From Bacteroidales bacterium (GTDB lineage Bacteria; Bacteroidota; Bacteroidia; Bacteroidales; UBA10428): a stretch of 64,000 bases of DNA. Position numbers and translations under genes: made by a program. Location: the NCBI GenBank assembly GCA_035299085.1, contig DATGXG010000022.1, positions 1 to 64,000 on the forward strand, in the 5' to 3' direction. Shown here piece by piece: positions 16,862 through 25,257 of the stretch. The stretch's first letter is position 1. Every line of letters begins with the position of its first letter. The notes below the pieces were generated by a model. It saw only the letters and a list, made by a program, of their open reading frames with translations. It was not told the DNA's origin and did not search any database.

Positions 16862-19252
16862 ATGTCAATAACCAGATTTTTTATTGCCTGCAGCCTGTTT
16901 GCAACCGGCGCTGTAATGCAGGCACAGGTACCTGTACAACCCGGCCATCCCCAATATATCCTAAATGAACCGTATGACATAAGCGGCGATTTTTATGATT
17001 TTACCAATACCTATTATGTTGCCGACAGTCTTACCGATTTTGATCCCCAAAAGGGTTCGGGAACAGTTGTATATGAGCGCTATGAAAACTCTACCCGGTT
17101 GGCTTTCAACAATATGATGGGAGTGCTGAAAAAAGTAAATGCAAATGAATTCCCGACTAACGAATATGCAGCATCACCGGCTTTGCCCTTTTCAATTGAA
17201 TTTGTTTCTCCCAAGACAATCCGTATTAAAGCGTCCACCGGTTTTGAGGCAAAAAAGCAGGAGCCTTCATTGATGCTTGTAAATGGCCAGGCGAATGTAG
17301 ATACAAAAAGCTGGAAATATACGCGTACCAAAGACGGATACCTGTATTCGGGCGAATACGGAACTGTTCTGATCCGCAGTAACCCCTGGACGATAGAATT
17401 CCGTGATAAAAACGGTTACTTTCTTACAAGAACCGTTCATATAAGTGATCTTTCGGCGTCAGCATATATTCCTGAGCTGCCGTTTTCATTTGTCCGCAGG
17501 GCGGGCGATTACTCAAGGAGTGTAAATGCGGCATTTTTACTTTCTCCTGATGAAAAGATCTTCGGATGCGGAGAATCATTCACACGGCTTGATAAGAGGG
17601 GACAGAAAGTGGTGCTCTGGACCGACGATGCCAATGGGGTGGAAAACGAGGCCATGTACAAACCTATTCCCTTTTTCATGAGCAGCAGGGGATATGGTAT
17701 GTTCATGCATACGTCATCACCCATTACGTGTGATTTTGGCAAATATTTCGGCAATGTGAACTCGCTCATGATTGGTGACGACCAGCTTGACCTTTTTGTA
17801 TTCCTGGGCGATCCTAAAGATATACTTGATGAATATACAAACCTGACCGGTAAACCGTCAATGCCGCCTTTATGGTCATTCGGGCTGTGGATGAGCCGCA
17901 TAACCTATTTTTCAGAGGCTGACGGCCGGCGGGTGGCAGCCATGCTGAGGCAAAACAGGATACCTTCGGATGTTATCCACTTTGATACGGGATGGTTTGA
18001 AACCGACTGGCAATGCGACTACAAATTTGCTCCTTCAAGGTTTACCGATGCCGGAAAGATGTTATCTGATCTGAAGAACCAGGGATTTCATGTATCACTA
18101 TGGCAGATCCCGTATTTTGTTCCGAAAAACAGCCTTTTCAGTGAAATAATTGATAAAGGTCTGTATGTGAAAAACGACAAGGGAAATCCGCCTTATGAGG
18201 ATGCTATTCTCGACTTTTCAAACCCGGCCACCGTTTCATGGTACCAAGAGAAAATTGGAGGATTGTTGAAGATGGGAGTTGGTGCGATTAAGGTGGATTT
18301 TGGTGAAGCCGCACCGCAGAAAGGTATTTATGCCTCAGGAAAAACCGGCTTCTACGAGCATAATCTTTATCCTCTCCGTTATAATAAAACAGTGGCAGAA
18401 ATTACAAAGGAAATCAACGGTGAAAATATTATTTGGGCCCGCAGCGCATGGGCAGGGAGCCAGCGTTACCCGCTTCACTGGGGTGGCGACGCAGAGGTTA
18501 CAAATAATGCCATGGAATCTGAATTACGCGGTGGGCTTTCATTCGGTCTGAGCGGATTTGCTTTTTGGAGCCATGATATCGGCGGATTCCAGGAAAGAAC
18601 TCCGGATGATCTTTACCGCAGGTGGCTGCCATTTGGTATGCTGACTTCACACAGTCGTTGCCATGGAACTCCTCCGAAAGAACCCTGGGAATACGGTCAG
18701 AATTTCAATGATTATTTCCGTGTTGTGGATGAAATGAAGTACAAACTGATGCCATATATCTATGCCCAGGCAAAGAACTGCACAGAGAAAGGACTTCCGA
18801 TGGTTCGTGCGCTCTTTGTTGAGTATCCCGATGACCCGGGTGCATGGCAGATAGAAAACGAATACCTGTTTGGTTCCGACATACTTGTGGCCCCGCTTTT
18901 CGAAAGCACCACTTCAAGGGATGTGTACCTGCCGGGTGGCAACTGGATAGATTTTCAGACGGGTAAATCTTATTCAGCCGGATGGCATACTATAACTGCA
19001 GGTGAAATACAGGCCGTTATCCTCGTCAGGGACGGTGCTGTGATTCCGACAATACAACTGGCACAATCCACAATGGATATGGATTGGACTAAAATTGACC
19101 TGAATGTATATTCGGGAGGAAAGGTTAAGCCTTCGGGATTGATTTGTCTACCTTCAGACAATGTGCTTCATCAGTTGAATTTTGATCAGTCGGGCAAACT
19201 GATTTCAAATCCATTACAGGGTAAATCAGCATTAAGGGTAGTGAAAAGGTAG
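16862..19252 (+). CDS. GH31 glycosidase, probably alpha-xylosidase
   Basis: A 796-residue secreted GH31 enzyme (signal peptide about 1-21, ending AVMQAQ). The catalytic nucleophile is D479 in GAIKVDFGEAAP; a K-x-DFGE context is typical of alpha-xylosidases (KTDFGE in YicI-type enzymes) rather than alpha-glucosidases, which usually have a WxDMNE-like motif. WARSAWAGSQRYPLHWGGD follows, as in the xylosidase branch, as does the acid/base-bearing HWGGDAEV region. An N-terminal beta-sandwich domain and the C-terminal domains are present at expected length. The substrate is inferred from motifs only. The stop codon TAG is embedded in a palindromic element that starts here. Confidence 0.9.
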   Translation: MSITRFFIACSLFATGAVMQAQVPVQPGHPQYILNEPYDISGDFYDFTNTYYVADSLTDFDPQKGSGTVVYERYENSTRLAFNNMMGVLKKVNANEFPTNEYAASPALPFSIEFVSPKTIRIKASTGFEAKKQEPSLMLVNGQANVDTKSWKYTRTKDGYLYSGEYGTVLIRSNPWTIEFRDKNGYFLTRTVHISDLSASAYIPELPFSFVRRAGDYSRSVNAAFLLSPDEKIFGCGESFTRLDKRGQKVVLWTDDANGVENEAMYKPIPFFMSSRGYGMFMHTSSPITCDFGKYFGNVNSLMIGDDQLDLFVFLGDPKDILDEYTNLTGKPSMPPLWSFGLWMSRITYFSEADGRRVAAMLRQNRIPSDVIHFDTGWFETDWQCDYKFAPSRFTDAGKMLSDLKNQGFHVSLWQIPYFVPKNSLFSEIIDKGLYVKNDKGNPPYEDAILDFSNPATVSWYQEKIGGLLKMGVGAIKVDFGEAAPQKGIYASGKTGFYEHNLYPLRYNKTVAEITKEINGENIIWARSAWAGSQRYPLHWGGDAEVTNNAMESELRGGLSFGLSGFAFWSHDIGGFQERTPDDLYRRWLPFGMLTSHSRCHGTPPKEPWEYGQNFNDYFRVVDEMKYKLMPYIYAQAKNCTEKGLPMVRALFVEYPDDPGAWQIENEYLFGSDILVAPLFESTTSRDVYLPGGNWIDFQTGKSYSAGWHTITAGEIQAVILVRDGAVIPTIQLAQSTMDMDWTKIDLNVYSGGKVKPSGLICLPSDNVLHQLNFDQSGKLISNPLQGKSALRVVKR

Positions 19253-19272
19253 AGACGCAATTTATCGCGTCT
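19250..19272. repeat. Degenerate copy of the GTAGAGACGCG...CGCGTCT palindrome
   Basis: The sequence TAGAGACGCAATTTATCGCGTCT begins with the stop codon of the GH31 gene and forms an imperfect hairpin, GACGC / GCGTC. It is related to the element inside the BtuB-like gene at 47704-47745. Confidence 0.7.
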
Positions 19273-19297
19273 TTGTTAATATTTACGATACAGTGAG

Positions 19298-19324
19298 AAT
19301 GCCGCAATAAAGCATTGCGGCATT
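19298..19324 (-). terminator. Hairpin terminator between the GH31 and LOG genes
   Basis: A perfect 10-bp stem, AATGCCGCAA / TTGCGGCATT, with a 7-nt loop. A T-run follows on the plus strand (19323 onward), so it terminates the GH31 transcript well. On the minus strand the LOG gene ends at 19326, only 2 bp from the stem, so it may serve both. Confidence 0.8.
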
Positions 19325-19325
19325 T

Positions 19326-19874
19326 TTATTTATTGAGAAGGGCATTTAGTACCTGCACCGAATCACCAGCAATGATCAACCTGTCAATCTGACTTGGCTT
19401 TACAAAATCACGGCTCGCAAGTGTCTTCAGGAAGCTGATCAGGATATCGTAAAAACCGTTTATATTGGAAATGGCAATTGGCTTCTGATGATAGCCAAGC
19501 TGTTGCCAGGTATATATTTCGAAGAATTCTTCCATAGTGCCTATACCGCCGGGCAGCACCATGAATGCATCGGAATGACTTGTCATGAGTGCCTTTCGCT
19601 CATGCATTCCTTTAACCACATGCAGTTGGGTCAGACCTTTATGAGCCACTTCAATTTCAACCAGTCTTTCAGGAATTACACCAATCACCCTTCCTCCGAG
19701 ACGGAGCATTTCATCTGCAAGAACGCCCATTAAACCGACATTGCCGCCTCCGTATACAAGGGTAATATCATGGGCGCAAAATGCTGCTGCCAGATCCAGG
19801 GAGTCTTTGATAAGAACCGGATCATGGCCGGTTGAAGAACCGCAAAATACAGCTATGCTTTTTATTGAAGTCAT
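19326..19874 (-). CDS. LOG-family protein (TIGR00730; nucleoside 5'-monophosphate phosphoribohydrolase fold)
   Basis: A 182-residue Rossmann-fold protein with the family signatures VYGGGNVGLMG (residues 39-49) and PGGIGTMEEFFE (about 108-119), of which PGGxGTxxE is the diagnostic motif. Characterised LOG proteins cleave the N-glycosidic bond of adenosine- or cytokinin-type nucleoside monophosphates; in bacteria without cytokinins the true substrate is often unclear. The length is normal. It is flanked by terminators on both sides and so appears monocistronic. Confidence 0.92.
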   Translation of the reverse strand: MTSIKSIAVFCGSSTGHDPVLIKDSLDLAAAFCAHDITLVYGGGNVGLMGVLADEMLRLGGRVIGVIPERLVEIEVAHKGLTQLHVVKGMHERKALMTSHSDAFMVLPGGIGTMEEFFEIYTWQQLGYHQKPIAISNINGFYDILISFLKTLASRDFVKPSQIDRLIIAGDSVQVLNALLNK

Positions 19875-19894
19875 TTGTCAAAGATAAAATAAAA

Positions 19895-19919
19895 AACCCG
19901 GCAGTTTATCTGCCGGGTT
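19895..19919 (-). terminator. Terminator of the DUF1573 gene
   Basis: A perfect 9-bp stem, AACCCGGCA / TGCCGGGTT, with a 7-nt loop. The A-run at 19889-19896 gives a U-tract on the minus strand, downstream of the DUF1573 gene. Confidence 0.88.
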
Positions 19920-19932
19920 CTTTTGTCACCAT

Positions 19933-19981
19933 GACCAAATTCGGTCCGTGATCAAATTCGGTCCCTGAGCTTGTCGAAGGG
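19933..19981. repeat. Dispersed intergenic element with CCCTTCGACAAGCTCAGGG
   Basis: On the minus strand the stretch starts at the DUF1573 stop with CCCTTCGACAAGCTCAGGG, an imperfect palindrome I recognise as a common dispersed intergenic word in many bacteria. It is followed by two copies of a GGACCGAATTTG-type motif (ACCAAATTCGGTCC and TCAAATTCGGTCC on the plus strand), spaced 17 bp apart. Confidence 0.65.
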
Positions 19982-20386
19982 TTAGTTTTTCTCCACTACT
20001 TCACCTTTAATTATAAGAGTGGCATTTCCGTCAGCGCTGTTTGAACTTACAACAGTGCTTTTAGTGAAAGGACCAACAGATGCGGCATTATAAGTAAGAG
20101 TAATCTTACCGGCTTTGCCGGGAGCAACCGGTTCTTTTGTATAATCGGCCACGGTGCATCCGCATGTAGGCCTTACCGAGTTAAGTACCAGCGGAACCAT
20201 ACTGGGATTTGTAAATTCAAAAACAACAGATACCGGTTTGCCCTTTTCAATTTTGCCAAGGTCGATGGTTGTATTTTTCCATGAAATACTTGAAGTGGCA
20301 GCCGGAGCAGCATCCTGTGCTTTTAATGAAACCGCTGTCATTACAATTAGTGCAAACAGTATTGAAAAAACTCTATTAGCTTTCAT
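19982..20386 (-). CDS. DUF1573 domain secreted protein
   Basis: A 134-residue protein with a signal peptide (cleavage near residue 23, SLKAQ) and one DUF1573 domain of Ig-like fold. The domain shows the usual start (WKNTTIDLGKIEKGKPVSVVFEFTN) and the RPTCGCTVADYTKEPVAPGK motif, with the conserved TCGCT. Such small proteins are abundant in the Bacteroidota envelope, and their role is unknown. It is monocistronic, with its own terminator and about 380 bp of upstream sequence before SusC. Confidence 0.9.
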   Translation of the reverse strand: MKANRVFSILFALIVMTAVSLKAQDAAPAATSSISWKNTTIDLGKIEKGKPVSVVFEFTNPSMVPLVLNSVRPTCGCTVADYTKEPVAPGKAGKITLTYNAASVGPFTKSTVVSSNSADGNATLIIKGEVVEKN

Positions 20387-20768
20387 ATTATTATAAATTT
20401 TTGATTGTGATCAGCGCTCTAAGTTACGGTTATTCTGCAGAATTGTTTTAAAAATTTAGTTAAAAATATTAAACACCGAACCTTACTGGCAGGAAACATT
20501 AAGATAATTTGACGATTCGGAAAGTCAATTGAAAATCAGTTTATGTTAACGGAAAGGTGAAACCCTGAAACGGGCAAACCACTCTTGAATTCAATATGAA
20601 AAAGTATTTAATTTACTCACAATCAGGAAAAAGTTCTGCCGGATCAAAGAAATTTTGGGTTTATAATAGGTTAGTTAGGTCCAATCTGACATAAAATCCA
20701 ACCGGCAAGCTTTTTCCGGGTAAGCCATTTTTACTGGTTTTAATGGCAATTTTTAACCCTATATATTT
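20387..20768. other. Intergenic region between the DUF1573 gene and susC
   Basis: This 382-bp stretch is AT-rich and non-coding. It must hold the divergent promoters of the DUF1573 and susC genes. I found no perfect TAnnTTTG element on either strand, no strong hairpin and no convincing small ORF. Regulator binding sites for the LytTR protein would be expected here if it controls susC, but I cannot pick out a clear direct repeat. Confidence 0.5.
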
Positions 20769-23700
20769 ATGAATAAATTAATTACTATAACTGTGTTGTT
20801 GGCAATAGCACAGTTTCAGCTGGCATTTGCCCAGCAATTTGCCGTAAGCGGAACTGTTACAAGTTCCGAAGATGGGACTACTCTTCCGGGGGTGAATATC
20901 CTTGTGAAAGGGACAAACAACGGAGTCAGCACTGACAATAACGGAAAATACACTGTTAATGCAAACAGTGATGCAATCCTGGTATTCAGTTATATCGGAT
21001 TCCTGAAATCTGAAATCCCCGTTTCAGGAAGACGGACGATAGATGTTATTTTGGAACCCGATGTTAAGGAAGTGGGTGAAGTCATAGTGACCGGTTATGG
21101 AAAATCGCTCAAAACTGAACTTACAGGTTCAATTGACAAGATCAGCAGTAATGATCTGCAAAAAATTCCGACCCCTACTTTTGAATCAACTTTACAGGGC
21201 AAAACTCCCGGTGTTTTAATGACAAATTCTTCTGGAAAACTGGGTGAGGCATTCAATATCCGTGTAAGGGGCACATCATCAATAAGTGCCACCAGTCAGC
21301 CATTGTATGTTGTGGATGGTATGATCATCACTACACAGGATTTCGGCGATCCCTCCAATCAGCCATTGAATCCGCTTGTTTCAATCGATCCCAATGATAT
21401 AGCTTCAATAGAAGTACTTAAAGATGCTTCTGCCTCGGCTATTTATGGTTCAAGGGCTTCAAACGGTGTTGTTCTGATTTCCACCAAGTCAGGAAAAAAG
21501 AATTCAAAGTCCAATGTAAACCTGGGTTATTCGGTTTCCTCAAACCATGAGACACACAGAATTGACATGCTTAATTCAAAGGAATACATTGAACTTTTCA
21601 GTGAAGCTTGCGAAAATGCTGAGTTCTGGGGCGATCCGGCATACGGGCCCGGTGATGGTGAAAAATTCCTGAGAGATTATTTTTATCAGCCGGAAGATAC
21701 AGCCAATACCGACTGGCAGGATTATATGTTCCGAAAGCATGCCATATCGCAGGATGTTTTCCTGAATGTTACGGGTGGTAATGACAAAAGCAGTTTTTTT
21801 GCCGGAGTTTCGTATTCCGATCAGCAAGGTATTCTAATTAAAAACGATTTCAGACGGTTGAATGCCAGGCTGAATTTTGATCAGAATATTAGCAAGTACC
21901 TCGATATCTCTGCAAAGCTGAGTTATTCGCAAACGGCTCTTGAAAGGGTCTCCAATGACAATGCCTACTCAACACCCATGCAGCTGATTGCCCAATCTCC
22001 TTTATCAGCTCCATATCTTACTAACGGTGAACCAAATCCTAATACCATTTATTTTAACGGATTACTTGCAGCACGATACAATACAAGTACAAACAACAGC
22101 AACCGGACACTTGGCAATTTTTCAGCGAACCTGCACATTTTGCCAGGACTGCTCACCTATACCTCTCTTTTTGGTGTTGACAATTTCAATCAGCGTGAGG
22201 AAGAAAGATTGAGCCCGAAAACGGATGACGGTCAACCTGCGGGATATGGTTCATTCAGGATAGTGCAAAACCTCAATCTGATGGTAGATAATTACCTTAC
22301 CCTGGATAAAACGTTCTCAGATAAACATAATCTCAATGTTGTAGCAGGAATATCATACCAGGATGAGAAATATACAAGGGGAACCATGGGTGGTAAAACA
22401 TACCCCGGGGATGATTTTCTTGATCTGGATGCGGCAGCTGAAAACACCTACTTTGGCAGTGCAAACTCAAGAACCACCTTTCTTTCTTATTTTTCACGAG
22501 CCAACTATAAGTATTTCGACAGGTACCTGCTGTCACTTAGTTTCAGACGAGATGGTTCAAGCCGTTTCGGGGAAGATGCCCGTTTCGGGAATTTCTATTC
22601 AGTAAGTGCAGGCTGGATTGTAACCCAGGAACCTTTCCTGGCCGGTGTAAAATGGCTGTCGTTCCTGAAACCCAGGATTTCATATGGCGAAACAGGAAAT
22701 GCGGGCATTCCCGATTATGGTTATATGAGCCTCGTCAACACAAAGCCCTATGCAGGAAAGACCGGGTTTTATGCTTTCCAGATAGGTAACCCTAAACTGC
22801 GCTGGGAAAAAACCACTCAACTTGACGTTGGAGTTGATTACGGGTTTTTCAATAACCGCCTTTCAGGTGAAATAGACTATTATATTAAAAAAACGAGCAA
22901 TATGCTTCTAAATCGTTCCATCCCCATGTCAAGTGGCTACAACGATATTCTTGAAAACGTCGGGGAGATGAAAAACAGTGGTCTTGAAGTAATACTGAAT
23001 GCTACCCCTGTTTCAAAATCACTTGTTTGGAGTATCAGTATAAATTTTACTTATAATGAAAACAAGGTAACAAAACTGGTTGAGGCTATGAATTTTAGCC
23101 AGAGTCGTGTAGAAGAAGGAAAACCATTGGGATTCTTTTATATGCCAAAATACGCAGGTGTAGATCCTGACAACGGGGATGCATTATATTATACAAGTAA
23201 CGGTGAGAAAACAAATGATTATGCACAGGCAGAATTTCGTGATGTCGGCAATCCGAATCCGAAGTATTTCGGTGGAATATCCAATAATTTCACTTTTAAG
23301 AACTTTGATCTGAATGTTTTCTTTCAGTATGTTTTTGATGTCGACCTGTACCGTTTTCATGGAATATATATGTCAGACAATGCAAACTGGCTTGATAACC
23401 AGACAAAAGATCAGTTAAAAAGATGGCAAAAGCCGGGAGACATTACCGATGTACCCCAGGCAAGATTAGGATACAGCAACGGAAACAGGATGTCTTCAAG
23501 ATTTATTGAAGAAGGAAGTTACATCCGCCTGAAAGATATTACTCTCGGTTATACTTTGCCCACCTCAATAAGCAGCAAACTTTCCATCCAGAAGTTGCGT
23601 GTTTATGCCTCAGGTCTTAATCTCCTTACAATCACCGGGTATGATGGTTTCGATCCTGAAGTTACGAGCACTGGCACCAGCAGAAGTCAAACCTCTCTCA

Positions 23701-23777
23701 ATGTTCAGCAGGGTGTTGAGTATTATTCTACACCCCAGGCTAAAGGCATTACAGCGGGTATTAATGTAACATTTTAA
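20769..23777 (+). CDS. SusC/RagA-family TonB-linked outer membrane receptor
   Basis: A 1002-residue outer-membrane transporter. It has a signal peptide (1-21, ending AFAQ), an N-terminal carboxypeptidase-regulatory-like domain (about 24-98, SGTVTSSEDGTTLPGVNILV), a plug domain with LYVVDGMIIT and EVLKDASASAIYGSRASNGV (the SusC signature), and a long beta-barrel ending in a terminal aromatic (NVTF). It works with the SusD-like lipoprotein encoded 10 bp downstream to bind and import oligosaccharides with energy from TonB. Neighbouring GH29 and GH31 genes suggest the glycan class, but the LOG and DUF1573 genes separate them. The length is at the compact end for SusC. Confidence 0.95.
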   Translation: MNKLITITVLLAIAQFQLAFAQQFAVSGTVTSSEDGTTLPGVNILVKGTNNGVSTDNNGKYTVNANSDAILVFSYIGFLKSEIPVSGRRTIDVILEPDVKEVGEVIVTGYGKSLKTELTGSIDKISSNDLQKIPTPTFESTLQGKTPGVLMTNSSGKLGEAFNIRVRGTSSISATSQPLYVVDGMIITTQDFGDPSNQPLNPLVSIDPNDIASIEVLKDASASAIYGSRASNGVVLISTKSGKKNSKSNVNLGYSVSSNHETHRIDMLNSKEYIELFSEACENAEFWGDPAYGPGDGEKFLRDYFYQPEDTANTDWQDYMFRKHAISQDVFLNVTGGNDKSSFFAGVSYSDQQGILIKNDFRRLNARLNFDQNISKYLDISAKLSYSQTALERVSNDNAYSTPMQLIAQSPLSAPYLTNGEPNPNTIYFNGLLAARYNTSTNNSNRTLGNFSANLHILPGLLTYTSLFGVDNFNQREEERLSPKTDDGQPAGYGSFRIVQNLNLMVDNYLTLDKTFSDKHNLNVVAGISYQDEKYTRGTMGGKTYPGDDFLDLDAAAENTYFGSANSRTTFLSYFSRANYKYFDRYLLSLSFRRDGSSRFGEDARFGNFYSVSAGWIVTQEPFLAGVKWLSFLKPRISYGETGNAGIPDYGYMSLVNTKPYAGKTGFYAFQIGNPKLRWEKTTQLDVGVDYGFFNNRLSGEIDYYIKKTSNMLLNRSIPMSSGYNDILENVGEMKNSGLEVILNATPVSKSLVWSISINFTYNENKVTKLVEAMNFSQSRVEEGKPLGFFYMPKYAGVDPDNGDALYYTSNGEKTNDYAQAEFRDVGNPNPKYFGGISNNFTFKNFDLNVFFQYVFDVDLYRFHGIYMSDNANWLDNQTKDQLKRWQKPGDITDVPQARLGYSNGNRMSSRFIEEGSYIRLKDITLGYTLPTSISSKLSIQKLRVYASGLNLLTITGYDGFDPEVTSTGTSRSQTSLNVQQGVEYYSTPQAKGITAGINVTF

Positions 23778-23787
23778 CAGGATTATC

Positions 23788-25179
23788 ATGAAAAGACTTA
23801 TAAATATTTTGGCTTTACTGGTTTTAGTAATCAGTTGCACCGAAAAACTTGAAATTGATCCTACATCTTACGATGATATGGATAAGGCTTTATCGACCCC
23901 AGAAGGTCTTGTAAGTCTTAAAAACAGCTGTTACGCGAACGCACGGCATGTATATGGACAGTATTATTATCATTTCGCGGAGATGCTTGCTGATACCGGT
24001 GAAATAACTTTCCTGGGAACTTTCGAAGAACTTCACGACCTGAGCAATAAATCACTTGTAAATACTTTTTCCTGGGGCGAAGATGCCTGGCGATACGCTT
24101 ACCGTACTATAAACGGATGCAATCTGATACTTGAAAACCTCAGTATTGTTGATGATCAGGAAACAAAACTGCAACTGGAAGGCGATGCCAGATTTCTCAG
24201 GGCAATAATGTATTTTGACCTGGTTCGTTACTTCAGTCTTCCCTACGGTGATGGTGCTATGGGAAACCCTGCCGTTCCCCTCATTGAACAGGGAGTAACG
24301 AAGTTCAGCCAGGTGACTTATCCCTCACGGTCTACTGTGCAACAGATTTTCGATTTTGCAGAACAGGATCTTCTGAAGGCCGTTAACCTGCTTCCCGAGG
24401 AAGAAAATTTCTTTGCAAGCCGTTACGCAGCGTATGCCATGCTTTCAAGATTCTACCTTACAACAGGTGATTATGCCAAAGCTGCAGCAATGGCCGATAC
24501 CGTCATATCATCAGGTTTGTTTAGCCTGATTGAATTTCCGCTTCAGGCTTTTAACCAGAAAGCGAATACAAAAGAGGATATAATGTCGTGGCAGCAAACT
24601 GAACTGGATAATGAAGGTCAGAGCAACGGCGGAATGACTGCATTTTATGCAAGTACTGAAGAAGTCGGCCGATCTGAAATGGTGATATCCGAATCATTTA
24701 TTAATTCGGTCTACGCTCCGGGTGATCTCAGGGGAGTGGTTCAGAGCGATGTATTTAGTTCAGGCGATATTAACAGTTTGTTTTATGTGGGATTCGGTCA
24801 AAGAGCCCGTGGAATTTACAGCGCCAAGTGGCTCCGGTATAATACGAATCTTACTTTTATCAGGCTGGCTGAGATGTATCTGACCCGTGCCGAAGCAAAC
24901 CAGGAACTGCTGGATAACGGAGGCTCATTGATCGGCAGTAATACGCCTACCCGGGATATCGCCATAATTAGGGATCGTGCGGGCATTGACACCACAGGAA
25001 TCCAACCTGTTAATCTCGAAGATATAAGGTTTGAACGATATAAAGAATTAATATTTGAAGGACACCGGTTACCCGATTACAAACGCTGGAAGAAAAATGT
25101 GGGAGATATACCCTGGAATTCCACCAGGCTTATCATTCCGCTGCCAAAAAAAGAAACGGATACCAATCCGAATTTATAA
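23788..25179 (+). CDS. SusD/RagB-family substrate-binding lipoprotein
   Basis: A 463-residue surface lipoprotein: the lipobox VISC gives C17. SusD features are the helical TPR-like N-terminal half (GDARFLRAIMYFDLVRYFS near 130-150; YAAYAMLSRFYLTTGDYAKA near 210-230) and the C-terminal IRLAEMYLTRAEA and FEGHRLPDYKRWKK motifs. It caps the SusC barrel and binds the glycan. It follows susC by 10 bp and is probably in the same transcript. The protein is shorter than many SusD proteins (500-600 residues), with a reduced middle region. Confidence 0.94.
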   Translation: MKRLINILALLVLVISCTEKLEIDPTSYDDMDKALSTPEGLVSLKNSCYANARHVYGQYYYHFAEMLADTGEITFLGTFEELHDLSNKSLVNTFSWGEDAWRYAYRTINGCNLILENLSIVDDQETKLQLEGDARFLRAIMYFDLVRYFSLPYGDGAMGNPAVPLIEQGVTKFSQVTYPSRSTVQQIFDFAEQDLLKAVNLLPEEENFFASRYAAYAMLSRFYLTTGDYAKAAAMADTVISSGLFSLIEFPLQAFNQKANTKEDIMSWQQTELDNEGQSNGGMTAFYASTEEVGRSEMVISESFINSVYAPGDLRGVVQSDVFSSGDINSLFYVGFGQRARGIYSAKWLRYNTNLTFIRLAEMYLTRAEANQELLDNGGSLIGSNTPTRDIAIIRDRAGIDTTGIQPVNLEDIRFERYKELIFEGHRLPDYKRWKKNVGDIPWNSTRLIIPLPKKETDTNPNL

Positions 25180-25257
25180 TTAATCATGATATGGGGTAAG
25201 CACTTAACAAACGGTCATATAATGGAGATGGTAAATGTAATACCAGAATAAAACCAG